A DNA stretch of 64,000 nucleotides from Ulva prolifera (taxonomy: Eukaryota; Chlorophyta; Ulvophyceae; Ulvales; Ulvaceae). The first letter of the stretch is position 1. Every line of letters begins with the position of its first letter. A program made the translations under genes and the position numbers. The notes beneath the pieces were generated by a model. It did no database searches. It was not told the origin of the DNA and saw only the letters and a list, made by a program, of their open reading frames with translations. Of this stretch, positions 37,063-48,852 are shown in pieces. The stretch spans positions 4,139,354 through 4,203,353 of the forward strand of contig CM041198.1 of assembly GCA_023078555.1 (NCBI GenBank), read 5' to 3'.

Positions 37063-39659
37063 ATGATGAAGACGTTGAAGAATTCCTTGATGCATGTTCT
37101 TGTGGCAGTTCTGGTGCACCGGGCTCTTTGTCGCGCGGCAGACGATGGTGAGTGTTGGCACCAACTGCAACAACGCCTGAGCGAATTTGGTCGGCACATC
37201 AATGGTTCAGGACATGCCAATTGTATGCAGATGGTGCAGAGAGCGAGTTCATTGGCTGGAACGGTGCCACATACGACCCCAGGAGCGCGTTTGGTCACGG
37301 CTACGGTCAGTACGGGCCTTCCCCACATCGGCAGCTGGCGCCACTTCTCAGGTTGCATCTCGCGAGTATGACACTTCGAATACGCTTACAGGCCAATCAA
37401 CATCTCGGAGAAGCCGCGGGCCTTCGTATGGAAAAACTTCATCAGCAAGAGCGAGGCTCAGCACATCGCAACACTGGCTGCTCCTCGCCTGAAGCACTCA
37501 CTCGTGGGCAATGGGACACACAGTCAGGTACGTGACAACCTTTGAAGGGTTGACACAACTATAGTGTTCACTGCTTTCATATCAACCAGCTTGACCGTCC
37601 TCTCGAAGCAAACCAGCTGTGCAAGAACTCAGCGACAATTGCACCTGCATGCGTAGCAAGTCTGCCTAATGGCGTTGTAGTGGCCTGTAAGGCTTCTTTC
37701 GATTGGCTCCAGCCACGGTGAGGCCACTGCACGTGTGCAGGCCCGCAGCAGCTTTGGTGCCTGGATTCCACGGTACCAGGATGAGACGATGGCGGCCATC
37801 GAGGAGCGCATCGCCAACTGGACAGGCGTGCCCGTGTCCTACCAAGAGGACATGCAGGTGTGCGTCCGTGCCCAGCTCATGCTGGCCATCTCGCTGCTCT
37901 GTCTTCACTTCGTCTCAACGTGTTTGACTTTGTGCCGGTGCTCTGCCATAATTTGGCCCGAGCTATTGTGCTTCACTTCCACTTTGCATTCACTCCCATC
38001 ACTGCAGCATGTGTTGTGATCAGGTCAGACACAGGCTGGCCTGCAGCCCAGCCTCAGCCATGATGCAGCCAACTGCGGCTTGTGCCTGCAGGTGCTGCGG
38101 TACTCGCCAGGCCAAGAGTACGCGACGCACATGGACTCACATGGCCGCATGGCCACGCTCCTCATCTACCTCACAGGTGCGCCCCTCACGCCCCGCTGCA
38201 GCCGCACTGTGGCATGTGCAGCAGCCGGTGGTGCTGAAACCTGTTGGTGATTGCAAGTTTCAGGTCTGTCGCATCTCAGGCCAGAGGTTGGTGCTGCATG
38301 CCACTGGTGGTGCTGCGTCTCTGCCATGAATCAGAGGCGCCTTGACACTCTCAGGGTTGCTGTCAGGCAGCACCAACCTGTGCGGCTCCACGCCAGCTCG
38401 GCCCTCCTCCGCAGTCATTCAGGAGACCATGCACACCATGACCATGCCACAATGTGCATCCTTATGCGGTGGGGTCATGCGCAAGCTGCACTGCTCCTGC
38501 ACGCCTCACTGTGCTGCTTTGTACCTTTTGGGGGCCTCGATGACGCGGGGTCTGAAGCTCAGCAGCAGCCCTGGGCCACAGGCTTCCCTGATGTGGCCAG
38601 CCCTGATGTGGCTGGCCCTTGGGCCGCGGAAGCCGACGGCCATCTGGGTGAGGCATGATGCACGATTTCAAGCGGCTGGTGTTTGAACTGTTCCTTGCCC
38701 TGTGTCTGCCGGCAGCAATCTGCTTCCACACATGCATACATCTCATGCGTGCAGAGACCACAGAGGGCGGCGAGACGGCCTTCCCGGCCACCAACGACAC
38801 CCACTGGCTCGACCCGGCCCTCAAGCCACACGGCCTGAGCGCCAACTGTGCGGAGGGCCACGTCGCCGTCAAGCCGGAGGTCGGCACCGCGCTCCTCTTC
38901 TACTCCCTCCCCCCCGGCGCCGAGGCCGACGCAACCCTGCGCGAGCAGGTCGATCCGTTCTCGCAGCACACGGGCTGTCCCCCCGCGGAGGGGCAGCTCA
39001 AGTGGACGGCGACGGTGTGGGTCCACTTCGAGCCGTTCCGCGAGGACAGCTTCTCGATGAAACTGCCCAAGCGCCCGCTGCCGGACATGGCCGACTGCGT
39101 GGACTGGCACCACCACTGCGTCATCTGGATGGGTGCGAGCTCTTGTGCCTTGCGGGCGTCGCCACGCACCCCGTGCTGCGCTGCGGCGGTGGCAGCGGCG
39201 GCGCATGCCACACGCCGTGGCTCGCCCGCATTGCGCGTGATATGCATGTATGTCTGCTGTACACCTCAGTGGCCATGTGGGGCTGTGTGGCCACGGACAC
39301 CGTGCCGCAGCAGCGGACTGTGCTGATGCATGAGTCCTGCCAGTGCCACACTCCCACATGCCTCCGCCGCAGCACCTCCGCCCAGCAAGGCTGCCATGGC
39401 TCACACACATGGCGGCTTCCCCACCCCAGCGACACCCCGGCCGCCGCTGCTTGACCGCATGCTGCGTGCAGTGGAAGGGTGGTGCGACCACAACAGGACC
39501 TTCATGGTCGGCGAGGGCGGCGCGGGGGGGTGGTGCGAGCGGTCGTGCCGGTCGTGCACCCGCTGCCCCCCCGACGACCACGCCTGCCGGGTCGCGAACC
39601 GCGAGCGCTCCGGCTACATCGGCGACCTCGACCCGGAGCTCGCGCAGCTCTTCCCGTAG
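37063..39659 (+). CDS. Prolyl 4-hydroxylase with C-terminal ShK-like domain, tandem copy 1
   Basis: Fe(II)/2-oxoglutarate dioxygenase that hydroxylates proline in secretory proteins, in algae chiefly wall and extracellular glycoproteins; acts in the ER lumen. Seven exons: 37063-37147, 37231-37309, 37392-37527, 37741-37857, 38092-38176, 38755-39132, 39472-39659, giving 355 aa. It opens with a signal peptide or anchor (MMKTLKNSLMHVLVAVLVHR). Then come FVWKNFISKSEAQHIATLA, SSFGAWIPRYQDETM, and the catalytic domain YSPGQEYATHMDSHG (H152, D154), EGGETAFP, QHTGCPPAEGQLKWTATVW (H239 and K250, the 2-oxoglutarate lysine). The C-terminus has a Cys-rich ShK-like motif (CDHNRTFMVG...CERSCRSCTRC) and the conserved tail NRERSGYIGDLDPELAQLF. 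All key residues are present. The first ATG pair at 37063/37066 sets the start. Exon layout matches the two later copies. Confidence 0.92.
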
Positions 39660-42043
39660 CTGTTTGCGAGGCGGCGCTTCTCACAGGTGTCCCTGCTGGC
39701 AATGTGGCCCGGCGGGGCTGCGGCCGTGTCGCCGCAGCTTGGTGCGCGCGGAGTGACGGGTATTTCTGATCAGGGCCCGCAGCGTGGAGCTGCAGTGAGG
39801 CGTGTGCGTTGAGGCGTAGCGGCAGCAGTGCGTGGGTACCGAAGGGGGGGCTGCAGGTGCATGCATGCGCTGTGCCCCTCCGGGGCCGGAGGCCAGGCGG
39901 GGGGGGGGGGTGGTCGAGGGGCTCCTGCAAAATTCTGCTGGGCAGAGCACCCGGTGGAGGCGGCCAGCCGATGCCACGCCACGCTGCTGCAGCGGCAAGG
40001 CCGCAGCTGGTAAAGCACAGCTACCCGAGCATGCATGTCTAGTCAATGTGATATGTTGTGATCTTGCCGGCGCAGATGTGGGGTCGATACGATGTTGGAT
40101 CGCCGAGGTTGTGGTGCCACGGGTGTTTTCCGCCGCAGTGCATCGGCTGGATGCGGCTGCTTGCTGGTGGCGGGGGAAGTGAGCAGCCGCGGCCGCACCT
40201 CAAATTGTATCGACATCCTTTCCTCAAGGGGGGGGAGGGGCGACGCAGGGTAGGGTTGAGGGCTACAAGGAGACTGTCAGAGAGGCAGGCATGCAGTGAT
40301 GGCTCGGCGTTGATCCATCCCCACCTCTCGCCCTCTGGGCCTATATTCATTCTTAGTAGATCTCCGAGGAGACACCTGCATGGTGAGTTTTGACATTGAT
40401 CGTTCTGTCGTCTCAAATCAGAGCTCTGGAGATGCTCTCCCGCCCAGTTCCTACTGTATACTAATGCGGCAGCTTCCTCGTTCAAGCGCGTTCCAGGTGA
40501 ACGGTGGAGGCTCCTCCCTGCTGCGGCTCTGTGAGGCCATCGTGGCGTTGCTGCCGTGCCTTTGTTCCGACGTTCATGTCTCTGCATCCGTGTGTGCAGG
40601 TGCCAGTGGGCGTCAGATGTGCACATGTGGGGGTGTTGGGTCTGCTTGCCATGTAACGCTCGGCGCTCTCACTCGCCGTTCACCCAGTGCGTCGGAAAGC
40701 TGAACCGGCAGTGACGCTGTGAGAGAATCTCATCGCTGCAAGGAACCCTGAGCTGGTGCAAACGGGGGCCTAGGAACCCTGAGCTGGTGCATGGTCTCAA
40801 TGTGTGTCGCTAGGCTTTTCTTTTCTGTGAAGCAGGGGCTTCTACACAGATGCATGTGTTGAGGTGTTGGGCCGTAGCACAGATCTGCGTCACCGGGGAC
40901 GCGTCACAAACTTTACGTCACACTTGTTCATCAAAGCCATTGCTCGACGATGGCTTCGCCGGACTCTTGCCTGTGCCACACATGTAACGTGAAGCCTCTG
41001 AGTGCCGGCCAACCCTTGCAGAACTACCTATGGCATTGTGCTTGACCCACGCAACCAGAGTCAATGAAGACAGAAGACTTCAATCCATACACACTGCCCT
41101 CGAACAATGTCAAGGAACCACTATTGATTAGAGACCGCAGCTGGGCGATCTTGCGTTCCGAGAGCACCCACAGAAAGTGTGGCCGCAGGAGCGGCTACGG
41201 TGCCTCAGCAACAGCGGCGGGCTTTGCAGCTCACAAAGCCAGAGGCATCAGCTAGGTCGCGGCCGCGGATGCATGGCTGCATGGCTGTTCCCGAGCCTTG
41301 AGAAACCATGCCAATGTTCATCACCACCACCCTCCACAGCCAACGACGGCAAACGTGGCAGATACGGCAGTGGCCCCCCACCAAGCGGACATGGGAGTGT
41401 GCCGCGCATCGCTGACTTCGGACTCTGAAGCGAGGTCGGGGGCCGCGAGGTCAGGTGTCCCCAGGACCGTCAGGGCAGGCCCTGCGGCGGATGCTGGCTC
41501 GGGGCTCGGAGGGGCCTCAGCCACGGCAGCGGGAGCAGCCGCTGCTGTTGTGGCTACCGGGACCTCGGCCTCGCCTGCACGCACGCCCACACCGCATCAC
41601 CATACGACTCATGAAGGTGCACCGATCATGCACGATGCGTGCACCGAGTGTGTACACCTTGATGCGGCGGATGCAAGCGAGCGCCTCCGGCCTGGTTGGT
41701 CTGCAGCCGGATCAACAACCAGATATCTAGACGACGAAGAACTTGAAGCCTGACGGTGCGTCGAGGGGCGTCGGGTGGCTCGCTTGCGACACCCCGCCAC
41801 AAGGACCTCAGATATGAACATACAGTGCGCCGCCAGCCCACGGAATGTGGGGCTCTCGACGGTCATGTGCCACAGCTTGCACCAAATTGCCTAAGGTCAA
41901 GTAGACTGCATCAGACAAACATAACAAAAGAATTTCTTCTGAAGCAGGCTAAGCTCACATACACAGCCACAACAAATATAGCAGCACCGCACACACGATC
42001 GCTACCGCTACTCCGGCAAGACCAAAATGTATGCGTGGCCTCC
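39660..42043. other. Intergenic stretch after P4H copy 1
   Basis: It holds the 3' regions of P4H copy 1 (plus) and of the secreted-protein gene (minus), which converge here. A short direct repeat is at 40741-40791. A plus-strand frame at 41298-41753 (151 codons, His/Ala/Thr-rich) and one at 41064-41255 are open, but no family signal or splice evidence was found. G-rich runs occur near 39898-39911 and 40229-40237. Confidence 0.45.
40741..40791. repeat. Direct repeat of 20 bp, two copies, 31 bp apart
   Basis: AGGAACCCTGAGCTGGTGCA occurs at 40741-40760 and again at 40772-40791. The two copies are identical. No function is evident. Confidence 0.85.
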
Positions 42044-43366
42044 TCAATGCCCAGGTGTGATCAGCACGCCATGCAGCAATTCAATCGACGAATCAACTAT
42101 GAAGTGGGACCCACATTGGAAGGTGACGCCGTGCTCCTCCCCGCCGAGCGGGTCGGCCGCAAACACCTCGACCCGCGAGACGTCGCCGTTCAACCCGTCG
42201 CCGCCGGCATACACGATCTTCACCCACTCGTCCTCGAAGGTCTCCTGGAACGAGCGCACGCAGTACGCCTGGTTCGGCGCCAGCGGCCGCTTCAGGTAGA
42301 TCGTGGCCCGGTCGTCCGCGCGGCAGTCCGCCTTATCGTCACACACGACGAGCTTGCCACCGCAGGGGAAGGCGCCGGAGAGGAGGACGGCGTCGGCCTC
42401 GTTGTTGTCGAAGCAGTCGAGGTCGTCGGCGACGTTGTGCGACGAGTTGCCGGCCGGCACTCGCAGGCTGCCGACGGCATTCTGCTGGCACCCGGCCTCC
42501 TCGAAGAAGATCATGGGGTCCTGTAATAACAGTAACGGCTATGTAATCATGCATACATACCTACAGTGCCTCTGTCCTTTGTGACTACATACAGTGCTTT
42601 GCGCTCATGCGCAGGTGGCCGCTTGCGGCTCTGGTGCCAGGGCCCCTGAGGGCCGAAGCGCCGAGTATGAGAGTGCACTGCTAGCTGGGGCCTTGTGGGA
42701 TACATCACATGAGCTTGGGTCGTTGCATGGCTGAACACCAGGATGGGGCTGCAGCCATGGGGATTTATCTGTTGGTGCTAGTACTGCGCGGGCATGTTAG
42801 TTGTGCACTCTCTGTGGAGGGCAGTGGCCCACGCAGGCACTCTGCAGACTGCTTGGGACTCTGCACACTGCATGGATTTGTTTCATATCATTCTCGGCTG
42901 CTGCAGTTGCAATCGCAGGATATGATGCGAGAATTCCCATCGTTGCAGGTGGATAAGTGACGGAGATGGCTGGCCATCTGAGGACAAAACTGCCGAATAC
43001 TGGTGCGCAATGAGAGGGAGGCAGCCGTGTGCACTTGTGTGAGATGCGTGTGCAGTAGAGGCAGGGACGCTCTGGCAGACAACATCCACCATTCGCACGT
43101 TGGTGATTTCGTACGTTTGGCCCACAAACTTTGTCGGTGTCAAAACCGCCCAGGAGGCCAGTGCTTGGTTCGTCAATTGACGCAGCATTCCTGAACAGCT
43201 GAATAAGATTTGGCGGAGGTTGATCTTCCAGGGAACCGTCGATGTCTAAAGTGACGACCTGCCCCATGGCTCCCGGGAGCTGGGCTACATGTGCAGTGGG
43301 AGCCAACACGACACCGACCATGCATGACAAGAAGGTTGTGAGGGATGCATTCGCTACATTCATCAT
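42044..43366 (-). CDS. Secreted Cys-containing protein, tentative beta/gamma-crystallin-like domain
   Basis: The 3' exon, 42520-42044, is well supported by a TTATTACAG|GACCCC acceptor, uniform GC-rich coding character and a TGA stop. It encodes about 158 aa with blocks MIFFEEAGCQQ, LDCFDNNEADAVLL, FPCGGKLVVCDDKADC and GDGLNGDVSRVEVF. These recall the NDEA...GKVSR pattern of single-domain beta/gamma-crystallin-like proteins; that assignment is tentative. A likely 5' exon starts at ATG 43366 with a signal peptide (SLTTFLSCMVGVVLAPTAHV). It may end at GGGCAG|GTCGTC (43259), which is in phase 0 with the last exon, or run on to about 43120. The gene lies on the opposite strand between P4H copies 1 and 2. 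Function is not known; export is predicted from the leader. Confidence 0.6.
42567..42592 (-). repeat. Dispersed repeat copy (short)
   Basis: Read on the minus strand it is TGTATGTAGTCACAAAGGAC followed by AGAGGC, the same core as the copies at 31388 and 31511. Only about 26 bases match. It lies just upstream of the acceptor of the last exon of the secreted-protein gene, that is, in its intron. Confidence 0.65.
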
Positions 43367-43963
43367 AATCCGTCCTGCGCATGTGTAGAGTTTCAATTGT
43401 GCACTGTTCCGCATCCGAATGCGACATCCTGGCAACAGGCATGAGGTCAATACGGTGAATGCGCCAACGAACGAACCGCCTGATGAGTATAGTCCAAAAA
43501 AAGACAATCAGGCGCCTTGGAAGCCCCGTTCACCAAACGAAAATCCGGCCTGAGAATGTGGCTCGAGATTCACACCATCGCCCTGCTCGTCACTCGACGT
43601 GCTATAAACGTGGCAAAGCTCGACAGAAATCGCGATCATATGGACGATTGTGCAGCTGCATTGAAACTCATGATGATTTACTGTATAGCTCCAGGTAGAT
43701 CGGCACAGATCTGTGTTCCAAAAACGCGACCGCTGGCCTAGAACGGCCAGACCCCCTCGAGCTGTGATGGCGCCGGCTATGCTGTCGAGATTGTGAGTTC
43801 CGCTATAAACTTTTATCTTGACTCTAGGACATAGGCTGCAAATCTGTGTTCCCAGCCTACTTCTTCTTCGGAGCATCTGCGCTTGAATGCTGGAGTCGCT
43901 GCGGTAAACATCGCAAGACTTGTATCAAGCTACATGTTCATCACCACAGTCAAATAATTTAAC
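43367..43963. promoter_or_regulatory. Divergent interval between secreted-protein gene and P4H copy 2
   Basis: The start codons at 43366 (minus) and 43964 (plus) are 597 bases apart and face away from each other, so this interval should hold both promoters. It is AT-richer than the exons. The phrase ATCTGTGTTCC is repeated at 43709 and 43834. No TATA element stands out. Confidence 0.4.
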
Positions 43964-46948
43964 ATGATCTTACGCCTCCTGTGGACCGCCCTTGCCGTGT
44001 TCCTGCAACTGTTGGTGCCTTGCCAAGCGGCAAGCAAAGGTGCTCTTCGGAAGAGATTCTTCCACATGCCTACGCGCTGAACAGTACATACCCCTCTGAG
44101 GATTTCACTGCCGTGACCTGTAGCTGCATGTAGATACTCAGGAGGACGAGTTCGTTGGATGGAGAGGAGCGACGTACAATCCAAAGAGCACATTCGGCTA
44201 TGGCATCTCAGAGTGCGTGTCACCACTCCATGTTTTCCGAGGCTTCATCCGGGAATACTGCCGCGCTGCTGCAGTGCTTCCAGTGTGCCCTTGTGCATGC
44301 TCAACAGTGTGTGCAGGCCCTTCAAGGTCTCGGACCGTCCACTCGCCTACGTATGGAAGAACTTCATCAGCAAAGACGAAGCAAAACACATCGCCACGCT
44401 GGCAGCACCTCACTTGAAGCAGTCGCTAGTGGGAGACAATCAGAAGGCCAACACAGTGCGCTTCTGCCATCACTGCCCTGGTGCTCTGGCCCGATCATCT
44501 CGAGCCAGATCTGTACAAACATCCGATGCAACGGCAACAAAAAAACATCAGCACTTTGCACGACAGGCTGCTTCACCACCAGACCAGGTGCCACACCGTA
44601 GATTCACATGGTCAAGCAGGTGTAGCAGCTGCTCTGTCCGGCACGCTGTCTGATCAACGCTGCTGCTCTCAACACTACATCACATGCAGGTGCGGAGCAG
44701 CTACGGCACATTCATCCCACGCTACCAAGACGCCGTCATGGCTCGGATCTCAGACCGTGTTGAAAAGTGGACAGGCCTACCGTCTGTGAACCACGAAGAC
44801 ATGCAGGTGCGGCCCTTAGCCAACCATAGCCTCAGCTTACGAAAAAGACAACTAACTTGCTACACAGTCCAACAATTTTTTGTTTGCGAAACGGCGTATC
44901 CGCCTCTGACTACACAGGCCACTCTCAGCGCAGTATACACATGACAGAACTTGGACTCAGTGACCACTCATCATCGAGCTGATGGCATGATGCTGGTGAA
45001 GATAGTAGACTCATCTCCATGTTCTCTGCCCGTGTGTTTACCTCGCGGTCCCCGTCTCGCGACATCCTGCCTCACAAACCAGCAGCTTGAATTCTTTAAA
45101 CAAATTCTCTCTCTGCTCTCAGTGTAGTTCCTGATGTAGGCATAAGGTCGATTGTTTGCTTTATGATGCGTAAACTGTGCCGCATTTCTTCTATCCTCTC
45201 AGAGACCTGATAGGCAAATGGACCAGGGCTCGCTTCACAAGTGCCACGGCCGCTCTCAAGCAGGTTGCTAGCATCATGGAGGTAAGATAGAAAGGAAGAA
45301 AGAATGACCCGTCGTAGGCCTGCAGGTGCTGCGGTACTCTCCAGGCCAGAACTACATCAAGCACCTCGACGCGCATGGCCGCATGGCCACGCTGCTCATC
45401 TACCTCACAGGTGCGCTCCAGCCTGTACATGCATGCCATGCATGTCGACACTCGTGGCCACCTGAGTGCCACAGATGAGCTCATCTAACTCACAGGTGCG
45501 CCCCGCTGGGCTCGCGATGGCAACCGCTGCGGCGATCGCAACGGTAGCAACATCCTGAGACCATGACCACACACAGAGGCCTGCAGCCTGGCCCTTAGCC
45601 CCGCCTCAGCTCCGGGCCTGGCTTAGAGGCTGCGTAATGAAGATGTCCATTGGCGGCCGGCGGCGGTGGTACGATGGTGGACGTCATCATGCTGGAAACC
45701 ATGATGATGCACACGGGCAGGCAAACTGCGAAAAGGCGCCTGCATGATGATGTCCAGCGCCCGACCAGCCTGCGGTGCTCACTTCGGCCGGGTGCTGGAC
45801 ATCGGCATGCACGCCGGCACGCGGCGGTGCTCGAGACCAATCACCAACCTTATTGCATGCATGCCGAGCGCGCCGCGTGCGCGTGCGCACCCTCCGCGCT
45901 GAGCAGCTGAGCAGCTCCCGTCCCGCATGCAGACACGACCGAGGGCGGCGAAACCGCGTTCCCCTCCACCACCGACGCCAACTGGGTCGACAGGTCCCTC
46001 AAGCCGGAGGGCCTGAGCCCCGACTGCGCGGAGGGCCACGTCGCGGTCAAGCCGGAGGTCGGCACGGGGCTCCTCTTTTACTCGATGGCCCCCGGCGCCG
46101 AGGCCGACGAGAGCCTCCGCGTCGTCGACGAGCTGTCAATGCATACGGGGTGCCCCCCCGCAGAGGGCCAGATCAAGTGGACGGCGACGGTGTGGATGCA
46201 CTACGAGCCGTTCCGGCCGGAGAGCTTCTCGAAGGCCTTCCCGAAGCGGCCGGTGCCGGACCGGGCGGACTGCACCAACGTCGAGCCGCGCTGCGATGAG
46301 TGGGCACGTATGCTTCCACCCCACCCCCGCGCTACGGCTGCGCTGCTGCATGCATGCATCAGCTGGGACGTGGGCCTGAGATCCGTGTGTGAGCTGTGTC
46401 GCAGCAGAGGTGGCCAGGTCGGCGAGCGATGGCGCACCGGTGCATGTCAGGCATGCACGTGTGACTCATAGCCATCGGCCGCGCACTGGCTGCAACTCTG
46501 ACCCTCTGAATCTCTGCTGTTCATGCATAAGCGGCAAAGATGCATGAGGTAGGAAGCTGTGTCTCAATCAACTGTCTCCGCATCTTGCACACACACCACC
46601 ACGGGCTCTAGTGCATGGCAGCCGCTCTCAGTCGCTGTCAAATGCATGCACCACGCGCACACGTCCTTCTCAGCGCACGCTGTTCTCACACGCTTTGCGT
46701 CTTCATCTTCCGCCTCTGCACACACAGCTGCGGCTGCAGGCGCCGGGGAGTGCACGGCCAACCCGACCTACATGGTCGGCAGTGACACCGCGATCGGCCA
46801 CTGCGAGCTGGCGTGCGGGGCGTGCACGAAGTGCGAGGTCGGCGACCACGCATGCCGAGGCGCGAACCGCGAGCGCTACGGCTACCTCGGCGACCTCGAG
46901 GCCGAGCTCGCGCAGCTCTTCCCCCCCACCGCCGACGACGACCAGTGA
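43964..46948 (+). CDS. Prolyl 4-hydroxylase with C-terminal ShK-like domain, tandem copy 2
   Basis: Same family and role as copy 1. Seven exons: 43964-44039, 44134-44212, 44317-44455, 44690-44806, 45326-45410, 45933-46307, 46740-46948, giving 359 aa; exons 2, 4 and 5 are exactly as long as in the other copies (79, 117 and 85 bases). A clear signal peptide starts the protein (MILRLLWTALAVFLQLLVPC). The short exon 2 block is EFVGWRGATYNPKSTFGYG. Catalytic residues: H150 and D152 in IKHLDAHG, H236 in MHTGCPPAEG, K247 in IKWTATVW. HLD replaces HMD of the other copies. The Cys-rich C-terminus (CTANPTYMVG...CELACGACTKC) is followed by NRERYGYLGDLEAELAQLF and an acidic end. The exon 7 start could be 12 bases earlier (46728), but alignment favours 46740. 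Confidence 0.92.
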
Positions 46949-48852
46949 GGCGCCGCTGCCATGCGGCGGTGCCCAGAGGCATCCCTGGTGACGCAAAAGC
47001 GAAATGTTTCCTCCGTGTCGGCCGCAGGGGTAGGGCGGAAGCAGTGCGCGGAACGCTTGGGCGTGCGGTGGATGCGCTCCAAAACATGCCAGGTGCCGGA
47101 GTGGGGCTTCCGCGTTGTTTGCATGGCGATGCAGACCTGTCCTGGCCCTGTATCTCTTCCGGCGTCGCCGGTGTGGTGCTTGGGCTACTTTTTGTGGTGA
47201 AGGCCGAGTTGCAGCTGCAGCGATCGGCGCCACTGCGCTGAAAGGAGCTGCGATTCCGGAGGCTGGCGTGCGATCGCTGAACAGCAGGCAGCGGCGGCCC
47301 GGCCGTGCGTGCGGGCGTAGCATGAGAGCCGTCAGGGGGTGCACACATGCATACGCGTCCGCCCTTTTGTGCCGTGGCCAGCACCCCCCTCGATGGCACC
47401 CGGCAGAGGATCCCCGGACTGTGAGGAGTGCCGGAGCCGGTGCCGCACACGTGCCTCTGTCTGCGTCAGGTGGGACAGGCAGCGCTGCTGCGCTGAGCCT
47501 GTGGCTGCAGTGGTTGAGCAGCCGGGTGTCAGATTTTCCAGGCTTGTAGATGGTGTCAACAATGCCGCACAGAGTATAGGGACGTAGTCACTAAGTTCGG
47601 GCCAACACATGGCGGATCACCGGTACAGACTGCATCGGAACCCTACACACTGTACCAGTTGACCATCGAGGTGCCAAGCCTAGTGTAGTAAAGTAAATCT
47701 GAATGTACCGAGCCGTATCCTATTGGACATTGACAACTCCGAATTCACGGGCCCGCATATGCCTAGTGTGGCAACTTCATGCATTACATCCTCTGCAGCC
47801 CTCGTACCACAATGAATCATCCAGGCGTGGTCCTGCACTGCAGCCACATCTGTTCCCGTTCTGCTCCGCATCCATTACTCGTCCGGTGGTCCCCCAGCTG
47901 TATAAAGCACATACGCAGCAGCTGCCACGTGACTCGCGCAAAAAACAAGGTTCCCGGTGCAGCAGGCCACGGCGAGGCCAGAGCGCACGAGGCCGCCTCC
48001 ACAGCCCTTCTCTCACCTGACGCGACGACGCAACCCCCCCTCCGTGTTCACTCGTGTGCGAAAACCCACCCTGTCCACTGCCAGGGCATCTGGCGTGTCG
48101 GGTGCACCTGTTTGCAGACGCAGCCATGGCTGAGATATATCGTGTGAGGCCGCCTCCACTCACCGGTGGGAAGGCAGGCCTCCTGTAAATTGGACAGCAG
48201 CGGATAGCTCAAGCAATCGTGGCGTCGGCTGCACGTGGCTACCTGGCACTGCATGCTGTGCTGCATATCTGTCATCCCAAGCTGTTACTGCCAGATATTG
48301 TGCGTGCATGTGTCCAGACTGCGTGTGCAGCCTGTCATGCAACGTCAGGCTGCGCACAAGAAAATAAACAGCAGTGTTGATTACCTGGTTTGATCCAATG
48401 ACAGATTGTTCAAGCCACATGCACCTGAGGGTGTGGTGCTGCAGTAGTAGTTGCAAAGTGTTTGCCTTGGCATGGGGCTAATGGTGGCCTGCTGGTCCAG
48501 CGAGAAGAGCAGTGCTGGCGGCAGCCCAGAGGTCAAATGAGCATGTGTCGCGGACGAGGTGAAGGGAGCGGGGTGTCCGGACATATCTATGGCAGTGGGC
48601 TCGCAGTGCGAACGGTGGAGTGTGGTGCCTGTGCCTGCGACAGGCCAGGTAGCCACGAATGCGATGTCCACTAGCAACGATCAGACAGCGGTAGTCGCGT
48701 TAGCAAATTCTTCCACACCAAAATATTGCCACAATCGGTGTGCTCAGTCAGGTGGAGCGATCACCGTTCACATCGGCGACCATGGTACCAGCACTACAGA
48801 CAGCAGCGCGATCGAGAGCACTCCATCGTGGCCTGTTTTGCTAGCACCGTCC
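46949..48852. other. Intergenic stretch between P4H copies 2 and 3
   Basis: No supported gene. A plus-strand frame through 48700-48800 is only the DNA before the copy 3 start. Overlapping long frames at 46686-47450 are shadows of GC-rich sequence continuing from the last exon of copy 2. Confidence 0.5.

Noticed and set aside
41298..41753. 151-codon plus-strand frame, His/Ala/Thr-rich
   Set aside because: Low complexity, no domain, and overlapping frames on the other strand are equally long.
46686..47450. 254-codon minus-strand frame overlapping P4H copy 2 exon 7
   Set aside because: It runs antisense to a confirmed exon, and its composition reflects the GC-rich complement.
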